64,000 nucleotides of DNA, taken from Nereocystis luetkeana (lineage: Eukaryota > Sar > Phaeophyceae > Laminariales > Laminariaceae). Under the pieces are notes generated by a model, which saw only the letters and a program-made list of their open reading frames with translations, did no database searches and had not been told where the DNA came from. The position numbers and the translations under genes are program-made. Location: assembly GCA_031213475.1 (NCBI GenBank), contig JARUPZ010000019.1, positions 6,051,357 through 6,115,356 of the forward strand, given 5' to 3'. Of the stretch, positions 22,724 through 33,285 are shown piece by piece (the first letter of the stretch is position 1; each line of letters starts with the position of its first letter).

Positions 22724-23240
22724 CAGACTGAAAGGCGAAGTTCACGAGTCGGTCAGCGGCGCGAACGAAGTGTTCGGTGGGTCGGACGGGCAGAAGTGCC
22801 GCTGCCACTGGATCGTCCCGGTGCCCGCGAGGTTCCCGGCCGGCGAGGCGGCGGCAAGAATATTCGGCTACTGTATCGGCCGCGGCAATGGTGGCGACGA
22901 TGCCGGCGATGATGGCGGCGGGGCACGCTCACTCGTCGTAGGCGCCCCCCGCCCTGCGGGGGGTGGTGGGGGTGGTGGTGGTGGTGGTGGCTTGCCTGAC
23001 GATGTTGACGATGTCGAACTTGCAGAGTACGGTGGGAGCGCACCAAACGGCTACGCGATGCCTGTCGGAGGAGGGGGAGGAGGGTGGGGGGGTGGGGCGG
23101 GGGGGGCGCTGGCGCGAGGGGGGTTGGGGCGCCCGGGAGAGGGGGGGGGCTTCGAAGAGCGGTTGAAAGCGATGCCAGAGAGGAGGAGAAGCAGTAGCAG
23201 CCGTAGCGATGACGAAGGCTCCGAAGGCGGGTTTCGATAG
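18325..23240 (+). CDS. DHHC-type protein S-palmitoyltransferase, 6 exons
   Basis: Membrane enzyme that would S-acylate cysteines of client proteins at endomembranes. Exons: about 18325-18500, 19451-19920, 21459-21617, 22040-22159, 22315-22512 and 22727-23240. Visible parts are TM1 ([19 protein letters not shown]), TM2, the cytosolic motif MLTDPGSVP, a G/S/E/Q-rich insert of about 130 residues, and the cysteine-rich domain [16 protein letters not shown] with the catalytic [14 protein letters not shown]. Two further membrane segments follow, then [12 protein letters not shown] at the place of the family TTxE motif, a W-x-x-P segment and a Gly-rich tail ending GSEGGFR. All junction phases agree except inside exon 2, where a 17-G run adds one base. 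No initiator ATG is visible in the first exon, so at least one 5' exon is missing. It is a typical plant/alga-like DHHC protein of about 550 residues; its substrates cannot be inferred. Confidence 0.9.
18535..18715 (+). repeat. GGTGTTGGTGTT simple repeat
   Basis: GT-rich hexamers ending in GCTGCTGCTG, in the first DHHC intron. Confidence 0.85.
18894..19232 (-). mobile_element. SINE with tRNA-like head, group A, full length
   Basis: On the minus strand it reads GGTGGCTTGGTAGGTGGTCC (A-box-like), GGGTTCAAGTCCCACC (B-box-like), a body with CGAAAATCGACGAGC-like sequence, and an A-rich tail at 18894-18908. It lies in the first DHHC intron. The same head and body occur at 53009. Confidence 0.75.
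19451..19920 (+). CDS. DHHC exon: DPG motif, low-complexity insert, start of Cys-rich domain
   Basis: Opens with [19 protein letters not shown]. It then carries Gly/Ser-rich, Glu-rich and Gln-rich stretches and closes with VVKWCYK at a phase-2 donor (GTGAG). Its length is one base too long for the flanking phases. The run of 17 G at 19656-19672 is where the open frame switches; 16 G would restore it. This is either a homopolymer sequencing error or real length variation. Confidence 0.85.
20059..20250 (+). repeat. Tandem duplication of about 93 bp in the DHHC intron
   Basis: ACGTAGGGAGTAC, a T-run, AGGGTTTGAAAGTCT and CACCACTTGCC occur twice (20059 and 20153), and a third start (ACGTACGCCTTCAAGCC) follows at 20245. 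Confidence 0.8.
20280..20389. mobile_element. Palindromic GGGGGACC MITE, copy 6
   Basis: Good arms on both sides. Lies inside the second DHHC intron between two tandem-repeat blocks. Confidence 0.85.
20580..21470 (+). repeat. Degenerate tandem repeat of about 290 bp ending in the DHHC exon junction
   Basis: Blocks CATTCCGAGAA..TTTCCC..GATCGG.GTTAA and GACGCC(TTCAAGCC) recur at spacings of 247-297 bp: GACGCC at 20874, 21166 and 21463, CATTCCGAGAA at 20675, 20922 and 21204. The last GACGCCTTCAAGCC is the true start of the catalytic exon. Confidence 0.65.
21459..21617 (+). CDS. DHHC exon: zinc-binding and catalytic DHHC motif
   Basis: Encodes [18 protein letters not shown], then [20 protein letters not shown] and [13 protein letters not shown]. 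All zinc-ligand Cys/His residues of the DHHC Cys-rich domain are present, including the catalytic Cys of DHHC. The acceptor is GGCAG (phase 2) and the donor GTGAGT. Confidence 0.95.
21664..21786. mobile_element. Palindromic GGGGGACC MITE, copy 7
   Basis: Lies in the DHHC intron 46 bp downstream of the catalytic exon, with a slightly longer centre. Confidence 0.8.
21905..21985 (+). repeat. G-run-linked repeat, short copy
   Basis: G-runs followed by GTGTACTCATTATCATGCAT and CGCCGTAGTCGTATGGCCAT; in a DHHC intron just upstream of an exon. Confidence 0.55.
22040..22159 (+). CDS. DHHC exon: end of TM3 and luminal loop
   Basis: Encodes [20 protein letters not shown] and [18 protein letters not shown]. 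The acceptor is GTTTAG. The donor is placed at 22160 because only that GT keeps phase with the next exon; it is not a strong consensus site. Confidence 0.7.
22315..22512 (+). CDS. DHHC exon: TM4 and TTxE-like motif
   Basis: Encodes [16 protein letters not shown], then [20 protein letters not shown] and [13 protein letters not shown]. The hydrophobic stretch is the last membrane helix. NQTKID stands where most family members have a TTxE motif, so the second Thr and the Glu are replaced. The acceptor follows a strong T-rich tract. Confidence 0.85.
22688..22726 (+). repeat. C-run and CCG repeat at a splice acceptor
   Basis: About 10 CCG units lead directly into GTCAG, the acceptor of the last DHHC exon. 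Confidence 0.85.
22727..23240 (+). CDS. DHHC terminal exon with Gly-rich tail
   Basis: Encodes [20 protein letters not shown], then [15 protein letters not shown] (family PaCCT-like region) and a long Gly/Asp-rich and Arg/Ser-rich tail ending before TAG. The acceptor CAG is preceded by a CCG triplet repeat instead of an ordinary pyrimidine tract. Confidence 0.85.
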
Positions 23241-23659
23241 TTTCCGGAGGCGGTAGTAGTTGTTGTTGTGTCGGTGGTGGTTTTTCGACGTGTGCGTCGA
23301 TGGTAACGTCTGGCAGGGGGTGCGGGGGATTGGTTTGGCAAAGTATCATAGCTAAGTTACCGGCAGTCATTTTTGTTTTGCTGCTTCGTTTTCTTTTTTA
23401 GCTCTTTGGCTTTTCGACTCTTGGACTTTCTAGTTTTTTTTCTTTGGCTTTTTGGCTTTCGTTTTTTTTTTAGAGGGGGAGAGGGGGGGGGGGATTCCAG
23501 TGCCTTTTTTCGGCTCTCTCTCGCCCGAAGCCTTTTGTGGATCGAAAGGCTCCGGCAGGGGCGGCAGTCAGTTTCGGCAACCGCTTTTTTTCACCCTGCT
23601 CGCCCAGGTGTTGTTTGTGCGTGCCGTGAGGTTGTCGTGGTGGGCAGACGGACCCACGG

Positions 23660-23815
23660 ACGAAAGAAGGGATGGATGGATGGATGGATGGATTGATGTA
23701 AATGAATCGCTGGATGGATGGATGGATGGATGGATGGATGGATGGATGGATGGATGGGTGGATGGTTGGATTCACGGATGGATGGGATTGATGAATGGAT
23801 GGATAGATAGGTGGA
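23660..23815 (+). repeat. GGAT microsatellite
   Basis: ATGG/GGAT tetramers with a short interruption, 3' of the DHHC stop. Confidence 0.95.
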
Positions 23816-24260
23816 CGACCTGTGCGTTGTACTTATTGTCTGGCGGGGGGGGGGGAGGGTTAGTACCAGAGCTGGTTTTTATCGAGACCGCTGCTTTTTC
23901 TGCTCGCCAAGCACGCACGGCGCGGTCGTTAACCCTTTTTTTGTTCATCTGCTAACACAAATCCTCTACCCTAATTACCCGAAATTAAAGGAAGGTTGCA
24001 GTATCAAAGGGGTTAGTAAAATCCGAGGTCAAATCAACCGACCAAGCTTTTGGTACTTCCAAGAAATGCAGCGTAGTTATAACAGTCCGAATGTCCTTGC
24101 ACCCATGCTTTTTGGGGGACAAGAATAAATGATGAAAACAAAAAAATGTTGGGAATTAGAGGTATTTAGAGTTCGAAAAGTTAAGCGAGTCTGCTCGGTT
24201 ATATTCTGCGGCGGCGATGACAAAAATAATATAAAAAACTTTTTTTTTTTCTCTGTTAGG

Positions 24261-24912
24261 ATGGCGATGTTTGAGGTTTCGGGGTTTTCCGCTGCTGGCC
24301 TGTGGTGTGTGCCACTCCTATATATACCAGGTAATTACGTACACGGAGAGAAACAGCGCTCGAGCACCCGCTGCTTCTTTTTCTCCTTTTTTTGTGTCGA
24401 TGTGAACTGTAGTTGTTGCCGGAGCTGCTCAAGTTCCGCCGCGCAGATGGTTTTCTACAAACATGTGAGCTTTTTTTAGGGGGAGGGGCTGGGGGGGTGG
24501 GGGGGGGGGGGGGGTTGTGCTGTGCATAAAGTTGTGATGCTTTGTTTTGGCGGGGCGATACCAGTCGGTAGACTCGCTGACTTCCAACTACTCAAACGAG
24601 GCGTTTCTCGCCCCCCCGTCTGTGGTGTCCTTGGCCCTGGGCCGTATCCATTTCGAAACGGAGCGATGTGGTTTCGTTCGGTTGGGTTGGGTTGGGTTGG
24701 GTTGGGTCGGGGTGGGCTGGGCTGGGTTGGCCTTCAATCCCCTCTCGATTGCTGATTCGAGCATCCTCTGATTCCTTTTGTCTTGATTTGGTCGATTCAC
24801 GTAAGAAGAGGAGGCGGTGAAATTTGGTGGGTCGTTGTGATTGCGGTTAGGTGTGGGGGGCTTTCGTGCGGCAAGGAAGATCGCCGCTACTACGACAACT
24901 TGTACAGCAGCT
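24261..24912 (+). CDS. Candidate small exons downstream of the DHHC gene, unknown
   Basis: Short open segments follow plausible splice signals: 24261-24330 (after TCTGTTAG; MAMFEVSGFSAAGLWCVPLL), about 24415-24471 (frame PELLKFRRADGFLQT, donor GTGAGC), about 24572-24665 (SLTSNYSNEAFLAPPSVVSL) and about 24852-24912 (CGGLSCGKEDRRYYDNLYSS then FTI and TAG). Only the second and third are clearly phase compatible. A G-run and a GGTTGGG repeat lie between them. No family is recognised. They could be a small separate gene, 3'UTR exons or chance. Confidence 0.18.
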
Positions 24913-25010
24913 TTACTATTTAGAAGGAGCGGGCCTTCTTCAACCGTGAATACTACTCCCGAGGTTACTGGTGGTCTTCTGTCAAGCGAAAATCAAATGG
25001 TGACGCGTGC

Positions 25011-25103
25011 TTAACCCTTGTAGTACTGCAGTCCCGTTTTGGGGACGAACCACACCAACTCCAAGTAGCTTGTCCCCAAAACGGGACAGGTCCTAAAAGG
25101 ATT
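25011..25103. mobile_element. TTAA piggyBac-like MITE, copy 5
   Basis: Starts TTAACCCTTGTAGTACTGCA and ends ACGGGACAGGTCCTAAAAGG. Confidence 0.75.
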
Positions 25104-25160
25104 GAAACACGGACGTAAAAGCGCTTTTTGGGCAAAAATATTTCTGAGTGATAAGGCTGC

Positions 25161-25256
25161 CTAACCCTTTTAGAACTGCAGTCCCGTTTTGAAGACAAAC
25201 CAGTCAAATTCTAAGTAGTTCGTCCCCCGAAGGGGACTGCAGTCCTAAAAGGGTTA
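25161..25256. mobile_element. TTAA piggyBac-like MITE, copy 6
   Basis: CTAACCCTTTTAGAACTGCA to CCTAAAAGGGTTAATTAA. The TTAA at the end fits the piggyBac-type target duplication. Only 57 bp from copy 5. Confidence 0.8.
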
Positions 25257-26139
25257 ATTAACTGAATAACTATCCACCAGTGTTGTTGGAATCCCGTCAG
25301 TGTTTCACAGTGTTTTTTCTTAATGAAGCTACAGCGGGTAGGTCTTGTTGGAGTATTCATTGCGCTAAGCTAAGCTATACATTGATTGAAAGACGCGTGC
25401 TTGCCTTAATGGGGTATCCCGTACTACAGTAGTTCTGGGTCTCATCACTCGATTATCGTATAGGAACTCCATACCCCACCCAAAACCTGATTTTCGAGGA
25501 AAGCTAAAAGTGCAACCCAATGGCCAATCAATCCCAAAGCCTATATAAGGTGTATTTAGATAGGCACATCTGTGAACTTTTTGTCAGGTGATTCATCATA
25601 GATAGGACTATTTTGCATTTGACACCGGCTGCCGATACAGATTCTGATTTATGTTCGACCGAGTCGACATAAATTCTTTGAAAAGGTCGCTCTACAGGCA
25701 GATGTCCAGTTGGTAATTTGGGTTTGTTGTGAGCTGTTTTTCGATTTATGGAGTCCCTACTTTCGTAGAGTTCCGGAGGTCCCCAGTGATGTGGTAGCTT
25801 TGACCTGCTACCGAAGGCTGCACCTTTTCTGTCTTATATTTAGGGCGAGGAGAGAGCCCTCCACATTGGGTTAGCAGCGTGGAGAAGAGAGGGGTCGAGT
25901 GTGAATCAGACGGGTAAACAAGGCCCGCCTCGACTTCTAGAAGGCTCGGGTTATTAAGCCGAGTTCTCCCGGTTCTCGGAAAGATTCTCAGATAATGTGA
26001 TAACCAGTCCTCATGTATCTTCCATGGGTACGTGTGCGATGACCGTTCTACTAACCTTTCCCAAAACCTGTCCTCCACGGTCGGGACTCTATACATCACC
26101 AAAAATATCAACGAATTGAAGAACTCAATTGGTGTTCCA

Positions 26140-26400
26140 ACGATATCCCACAAGTGGTACACTTGTGGTCTCTCAAACGGATTCAGAAAACTTGTCTGTC
26201 TGTCTGACCGTCTGTTCGCATGAGGGTTCACTCAATGGTCACCTACGGACAAATTTCTTTCGAAACGGCTACGCCCATGCCGCACGCATCAGGTCGAAGC
26301 CCTCGCGGAGGCGATCGTCATGGTCCGAACCACACCTCTTTTCGCGTGCCCTGTGTGTGGAGTTATCAGAGTTGACCTCCAGCATCCTAATCGGGGTGAC
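26140..26400 (+). repeat. Dispersed repeat D2, copy 1
   Basis: TGTGGTCTCTCAAACGGATT, CTACGGACAAATTTCTTTCG and GTGTGTGGAGTTATCAGAGT also occur at 51955-52190 in reverse orientation, about 85-90% alike by eye. Confidence 0.65.
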
Positions 26401-26562
26401 GAATGGAGCACCAGCAGCAATCGCTCCCCGAGGCCAGCGGAAAAACTATCTGTCAACTCTACTTTCAAGTGGAATCCGTTGGATGAATCGTAATCACCTG
26501 CTGTGTTACGAGCGATAGAAGTGTTTTTACTCGCCGATTTTTTACTTCTATGTAAAAGTTAT

Positions 26563-26645
26563 TAACCCCTTTAGAACCGCAGTGCCGTTTTGGGGACAAA
26601 CGACTTGGAAAATTGAGTGGTTTGTCCCCAAAACGGGACTGACTG
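26563..26645. mobile_element. TTAA piggyBac-like MITE, copy 7
   Basis: TTAACCCCTTTAGAACCGCA at the left and TTTGTCCCCAAAACGGGACT at the right; the outer right end is lost. Confidence 0.7.
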
Positions 26646-26899
26646 CTGCTACGAGCGACAGTAATTTATACTCGCCGAGTATTTACTTCTATATAAAAGT
26701 TAAGAGTGCGTTCGGACCGCAACGTGCCCTTCTTCATTTTTCTTAAAATGCCATCTATTTTAAAGCTTCGTGATACGTAACGTAACAACACCGTCTTTCG
26801 AAGTTGTTGTAAATTATTTCGGTATAAACGTCATTTCGAAACTTCGTGAATTCTTTCTGTCTTTATTCCGTATATCTTTCAGTACGGTGAGGGTCCCAC

Positions 26900-26973
26900 T
26901 TAACCCTTTCAGGACTGCATGCCCGTTTTGGGGACAAAATACTTGAAAAATGGGACCGCAGTCCTAAAAGTGT
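26900..26973. mobile_element. TTAA piggyBac-like MITE, internally deleted copy
   Basis: TTAACCCTTTCAGGACTGCA and GACCGCAGTCCTAAAAG flank a shortened centre. Confidence 0.65.
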
Positions 26974-28704
26974 GGTTCCATTGACTGCGGAGCCCCACCT
27001 AAGAAGTGCGGTGAAAATATCTAGCACAAATTTTCATCCCACTTAGTAAGTGCGGCTGCCGCGCACTCAAGTGGAATAAGTGCGGTGCGGGAGCGGCTGC
27101 CACACTCAGGTAGAACCGATCCCGCTTTAGCCGTTACCTGGTACCGAGGGGGGGGGGAGAGAGGCGGTCTGCCCAACAGACTGATCCGTGGGTATGGCCA
27201 TCATCGTCATGATGCGCTCCCTTCTTTGGGACCCAAGTAACTAGCATAATGCCACCCGGGCAACTTTGCGTGTCTGTATCCACCAGTGCCTGCCTTTCGT
27301 GTTATCTTTCCCCCCCCGCCCCTTTTTGTTCCTTTTTTTGTCCCTTTTTTTCCTTTTTTCCCCTCCTTCCTTTTTTCCCGTTTGCCCTTCTTTGCGTCTC
27401 TGTCGGTATCTTCCTTTTTGATTTGTGCTTTTGGCTATCTATTTTTTTTATTTTCTTTGCTTCGTCGTCTTTCTTTTTGTTTTTTGTCTATTGCTGCGTA
27501 TGCAGTAAGCATAGAATTAATACAACAATATCATATGTCGTCCTACTGGATATGACAGGCACGGCATCGCACACATTCTATCAAAGAGCCAAAACAAGAA
27601 TCAGGAAAGAAAACACACTACAGAATACGCAGATTTTCGCAGATTTTCGCAGATTTTCAGCGCGGGGGGGTGTTTAGCAGATACCAAAAGGTATGCGGTG
27701 TTCCAACTCCTCAAACCAACCCGATCAACTACAGCAGATCGTTACGAATACACACACTTACTTGTGGAATAAGCACGCCAACCCCGCTCCTTGGCCGTGC
27801 AATAACAATTGGGTTGTAACCCGGCTAACCACTCACTTTATAAGAAGCTCGTTCTTGACAGCAGTCCTAAAAAAAGAGTTAAGGAACCCCAGCACGGTCA
27901 GAAACAAAATGGCCATAAAGTGCTACCACCCCTAGGGCCTGTCTTAGCATGCCTCAAAAGGCAGTTTTTGGGTGATCTATGACTGTAATGATAGGATTCA
28001 TGCTCCGGTAGGGGTTGGTGGGTGCGCACCTGCAGTTTTTCTGAGGCCGCTCACTCACTCACTCTCTTGAGGACGAGGTCTCTACAGTATATACTCGTAC
28101 AGTATGTATCACCCAAGAACGGACTCTGAGAAAAAAAGCGTACGCCTAACAATAGCCCACCCGATCAGCAATCCCATGGCTTACCGACTACCTACTACAT
28201 ACAAAGTAGGTCTACGTACGTACATCGTTTTATTTTTACGCGAAACGAAAACGATGTTGGGTGAAGTTACCGCTGCAGTTTTTCTTCAGTTGAGGAACCC
28301 CGCTCGTCAGAAATACCAGCTGAGGGAAAGGACAATCCGTTCCCAATCAGTCTTGAGGGAAAGGACGTTACCTACCTTTGCGAGTTCAACACAAGTTGAG
28401 CTTCAAATCCTAAGCAAAGTATAGGGGATCAAGCACGTTATACGATCACCGGCGGCGTCAGCACCAACAAGGTGAAGCCACTGGAAGCATGACCTGCATT
28501 GTCTTTCTTACCGAAGCTGTGGAGTGTCGCATGTTCCATTTGGACGGGGTGACTAGAGATTCACTTCCTTGGGTCAACGAACTGATCACTAGAGTTTCAT
28601 TCTTAGCTTGATTGGTAGCGAATCCCGCCCATCTTTCCTACAGTTAGTAGTGCAGCATTGCCCGGTGTTGTGCAAGATTGTGATATATTGCAGTCAGTGT
28701 CAAG

Positions 28705-28960
28705 TAAGGGTAAGGGCTTTTTCTTGCATGAAATTGATTAGCGGAAAGCGCGAGAGCGTGAGTTAGCTACATTCGATGAAAATCGACGAGAGTGGGAATG
28801 CTGAACCCTATGCGCGACAAAAAATAAAGGCACGTACCGGGGGGGAGAAGGGTAGACACCTGTGACCACGGCTTGTCCAGAAGGTCGCTGACGGTAAAAC
28901 CTCCTACGAGTTAAGCTGGAAAGTGAAAGTGATGATTTAAAAAAAGAAGAAAAAAGGGTA
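28705..28960 (+). mobile_element. SINE group A, 5'-truncated
   Basis: Body only, from TTTTTCTTGCATGAAATTGA to an A-rich tail with AAAAAAGAAGAAAAAAG. The tRNA-like head is missing, as expected from incomplete reverse transcription. Confidence 0.7.
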
Positions 28961-29814
28961 CATTGTGACCTAGTCGAAGTCGTATTTTCGACTGGGTAAT
29001 TGGACAGCAAATTCGGCTACGTTATCTCCAGAACGTTAGGGTGTACGGCGGGAGAACCCGCCACCTGGATGAGTCCAAACGGGAGATTAGCATACACAGG
29101 GGGGGGTGGCTCTCAAAAAACAGATGTCTTGTTACAGCTTTAAGCTGGCATGATCAATAATACGTTCCTTTGTTTGTTTTTGTGGGGGGCAGGAACGTTG
29201 ATAGCTTGTTCATTCCTATACTTGTTGCAGAATGATGATCAATTTCTCTCTTTTAGACAACTACAAGCATCTGAGTGTTGCATGTCGTTTAACTTACTGG
29301 AAAGTAGTAAATGTCTGATAATTCTAGCATTGCGGGCTGATCGCTAAACTTGCATAACACGTATAATATTAATAGTAGCAGAGCAGAAGTTTTACACCCG
29401 CTTGTTTTGTGCAACCCTCCGGGTACTGTAACTTAATGAGTTAGCTCTCAGCAGCGTATGTAGAACACTTTCCCTTTTCCCGCAACAATGATCACGTTGT
29501 TGTTTGCGTTTTTGGAAGTATGATATGTAACGTAGAAGTAACGAGTACATTGTTACGGAGTTGAATTTCAAAATTTCTGTTCAATTCGATGTGTTAACGC
29601 ATTGAGGGGTCGTATTGGAGATTGCACCTATTACCGCTGTACCAGGTAGTCAGTATCATCTAGTCGCTGCTTGATAACACAGGGTCACCTGATAGCACGT
29701 ATCAAGTAGCTCGTACTACAGTATGTAATAGCCAGTACCCATCTATTACATAGGATTAGTTATCTCTTCCGTATCAGGGTTTTAATGTGTTACATTACCA
29801 GTACCTGATACGCA

Positions 29815-30110
29815 ACAGCAGGTCTTGCTGTTATGGTATCCCCTCTCCCCTGTTGCGGCATTATGGTTTGTAGCAGTCGTCCCCTCGTCACACCTGGCAG
29901 GCCTTTCTGATGAGCGCCTCGCCCCTTCATTCAGAAGACATCTGGAGGGGCAAGCAGCAACTCATACAAGAACGAGGCAAGCAGCCACTAATACAAGAGC
30001 TTATAACTTCTATTTATAACTTCGTCAAGCACCTTGACAATTGTGTGAGTGATCAGAGCAGAGCCAAAGGCATCAAACTGCCAGCAGTAGTCGGTCCCTA
30101 GGTCCGTACT
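29815..30110 (+). repeat. Direct repeat D5, copy 1
   Basis: GTTATGGTATCCCCTCTCCC through CAGCAGTAGTCGGTCCCTAG recurs at 30335-30610. The first copy has an extra internal stretch of about 35 bp that itself repeats AAGCAGC..ACTAATACAAGAG. Confidence 0.75.
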
Positions 30111-30334
30111 GCCTCGCACTTAACACTGGCGTCATCGACTTGACGCTTTTGGCACCTGCTCGAGGTCTGATTTTTTCTCAGTGTCCACGCGTAATCGGCT
30201 TCAGCCTTTGCAAGTTAGAGGTGTGGGCGTGAGTTGTGAAGTGCCGCATCGTCGATCCATTCTCCAAATTCTCCGTAGTAGTTTATTCGTGCCCGAGTTT
30301 TCTATGAATCTGTATGTACGGCCCTTCAGGGTGG

Positions 30335-30610
30335 GCTGGTGTTATGGTATCCCCTCTCCCCTGTTGCGGCATTATGGTTTGTAGCAATCGTCCCCTCATC
30401 ATACCTGGCAGGCGTTATCGCCTGTCTTTCTGATGATCACCTCGCCTCTTCGTGCAGAAGACATCTGGCGAGGCAAGCAGCAACTAACGCAAGAGCTTAT
30501 AACTTCCAAAATCGTCAAGCACCTTGTGTGAGTGACCAGAGCAGAATCAAAGGCATCAACCTGCTAGCAGTAGTCGGTCCCTAGGTCCATACTGCCTGAC
30601 ACTTAACATT
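30335..30610 (+). repeat. Direct repeat D5, copy 2
   Basis: Same orientation as copy 1, about 90% identical by eye, separated by about 225 bp. A local segmental duplication; no coding content recognised. Confidence 0.75.
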
Positions 30611-31219
30611 ACACTCTTCTGTACGCTCGTACACATAGCGAGTACTTTCTGGTAGAATAGCGAATTCTACAGTTGTGCTCATATATAAGGCAGAGAGCAG
30701 CATAGCTACTACTATAATAGCAAGCAGTAAGACAGGACAGTAAGTACAGCGCACACAAGACCAGCGGTTGTGCAATAGTCTAAGCTGTGTCATGAGTATC
30801 ATGAAAGTATACAACGGGCTGCGCCGGTGGTCTGGACGGCTGCCCGTCGCAGACTTGCGTGATGGGCGTATGATGTAGAGGAGGAGGCTGAGACTCGACG
30901 CCAAGAGATTGAGAGCGTGCGCTCCACACTCCATGAACGTTCGAAAAGGCGTCAGAATGCTGTGACGATTGCTTGCCGAACATCAGAAAGCGGCCGAATC
31001 CTAGAAGCGGTGTACCTTCTACAGTTACTCAGGGGGTACGCGGTGGCCGACAGCGCAGCTCCGTAGAAAGGTGTCGTCACAAAAGCTGCTGTAGCAGTCT
31101 TGCTGTAGCTGTACATCTCCGCAGCCACGTAGTACAGCTCCACTTCAGCTGCCGCTGTACGATAGCGTACACACCGTAAGTGTCGCCGGCCGTCATAGGT
31201 GCTGCTGGCTGTGGGTGAC

Positions 31220-31636
31220 ATGCGAGATCTCTCATATATCCCCGGCACAAATTTTATGGATAGCAGCATGTGCTATCGGGGCGCCATCGATGTCTCAGAT
31301 ACAGCCACCCGCGCAGGCCCCCACAATGGCGACGCCGACCTGGTGGGTGCCCCTCCCGATGGGTCGGAGGTCAGAGAGGACGTGCCGGAAAGAACCACGC
31401 GAATGCATACACTCTGTCGAGAGACCATGGCCCAAAACACGGACAGGGAACGGATTTCCGAAGATTCTGTCGTAGATCTCAACGCCAAGGCTTCGCGCGG
31501 GCGTCACGGCGCTGAGCGGGCGGATCCTCCGACGCCGGGCGTTTCAGGCGTGGAGGGGGGACGCCCCGACGAAGAAACCGCGCGGAAAGACGGTCAGAGG
31601 CGGGAGAGATCCCGTGACCAAAAACGGATCGGATAA
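31220..31636 (+). CDS. Unrecognised 138-codon open frame
   Basis: ATG-started frame of 138 codons with a charged C-terminal half (Arg/Asp/Glu-rich, ending SRDQKRIG). All three plus frames and parts of the minus strand are also rather open here, which weakens the case. It lies immediately before a dispersed repeat at 31735-31965. No motif is recognised; it may be part of a degraded mobile element or chance. Confidence 0.2.
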   Translation: MRDLSYIPGTNFMDSSMCYRGAIDVSDTATRAGPHNGDADLVGAPPDGSEVREDVPERTTRMHTLCRETMAQNTDRERISEDSVVDLNAKASRGRHGAERADPPTPGVSGVEGGRPDEETARKDGQRRERSRDQKRIG

Positions 31637-31734
31637 GGCTGAGGATCATCATAGGTATATTTATAGAGGACCTTCAACAATCTGGGGGAAGGGATCTTTT
31701 GGTTGGTTGGCTGTTCGGGTGTTTTGGTTCCTGT

Positions 31735-31975
31735 TGGGATCAAGGTACGGGCGAAGACCCAACCCAACCCCTGACTCTAACCCTAACCCTAACCCTGACC
31801 CCAAACCGCAGCCAAAACGGGCCAAAACTCGCCATAAACGCGGCTACGCCGAGTTTGCACGGAAGCAGGAAATTTCTAAGTTGCGGACGACGATTCCGAA
31901 GTGCAGACCACGCTACACATTTTTCAATTAAAAACAACCCTAAAGATCCCTTCTCCCAAACTGCTAAACCTACTC
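31735..31975 (+). repeat. Dispersed repeat D3 with telomere-like CCCTAA units
   Basis: Contains CTAACCCTAACCCTAACCC, GGGCCAAAACTCGCCATAAA and AGACCACGCTACACATTTTT. The same order is found inverted at 52555-52860. Confidence 0.7.
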
Positions 31976-32999
31976 TATTAATACGTGCACACCTGTATCG
32001 GATACTATACATATATCAAGTGTATACATTATATTTCGTACGAATATTGAAACGAGACTGTTAGATTCGGCCGAATAGAATACCCTGGAATACCAGATAC
32101 CCTGGAATACCAGTGGAATGCTCCGGAAAATAGCCTAGGGCCGTTATGGATTGTTGGGGTGATATCCTTTGAATTTTTATTTTGGGGTCGTCTCCCATCG
32201 TCTGAGCTGCGAGCACACGAGCCCTGCTAGCTCACTCCTCTCTCCTCCCCTCTCCTCTCCTCTCCTATCCTTTCCCCTCTCCCCCTTCTCTTCTGCATCT
32301 CTCTCCAGCAATAACATGCTCCTCGAGAGCTTTGTCTGATGGATACAATCTACATTGTGGCTTGGGGTCACCACACCATACCATCATGTCGTCTTCCCTT
32401 CTATTGAAGCTTCTCGTACAAGTTCGCCTAATCGCGACTTCGCGCTTGCCTCAACTTACAAACCGTGTATTGCCCGGTCATCAGCAATCGAGTCTAAGCG
32501 TACACACGAGCTTTGAGCGGGTACACACGCTAATCGCCAACCCATAATAAACACGCCATTTTGGTTTTTCCCGTTTTCGCATCCTACCCCGTACCAATTC
32601 CCAATCCATATTTCCCGGTTTTTTTCCTTCTTTTTTTGCTGCTTCCCCCCCCCCCCCTTCCACTCCCACAGCCCAATGCATACATAGTGTTTTCCTTCGG
32701 AAAGCAAGGTTACGATCCCCAGGATGAGGACACATACATGCATGACATGTCGACCAGGGAGTTTCCACAAAAATAAGAATTCCACCATAAATAAATTGAT
32801 CAATCAGAAAGCTGCGTGCTCGAAAAGTCTTTCTCAATTGCAGAAAGCCTGTGGTGTATCGTGGTGGTGGCGCCACGCGACGCAACCCCGCAGAACCAGG
32901 GGAGGTGGCAAGACGGTAAGCACGGTAGATAAACGAGGCCTTCTCTCTTGTCCACCAACATTCATTTTTTTCATGCACTATACGTAAAGTTCCAATTGT

Positions 33000-33285
33000 T
33001 TCTCGTAGTCAGGAGGGCGGGGGGGGAGGGGGGGGGGGGGGGTGTACTCATTATCATGCATGGCCGTCGGTGTATGACCATAGACCGGGGGGGGGGGTTA
33101 CTCATTGTTGTGCGTGACCGTAGTTGTATGGTCACAGACCCTCGCATCCCTACAATGCTGGGACTGAGCACGTCGGGTTTTCACCGACCAGGCAGACATT
33201 GCTTGCTTGCACCAAGCGCGAAGCACCGTGACGTGTTCGGCGAGTCGCATTGATGAAGGACGAGCTGCATGCTTCGGGGGCGGAG
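33000..33285 (+). repeat. G-run-linked dispersed repeat
   Basis: G-run, TGTACTCATTATCATGCATG, a second G-run, GGGTTTTCACCGACCAGGCA and GCGAGTCGCATTGATGAAGG. Confidence 0.65.

Noticed and set aside
23660-23815. CRISPR-like regular array
   Set aside because: It is an uninterrupted tetranucleotide microsatellite with no spacers; no repeat-spacer array exists in the window.
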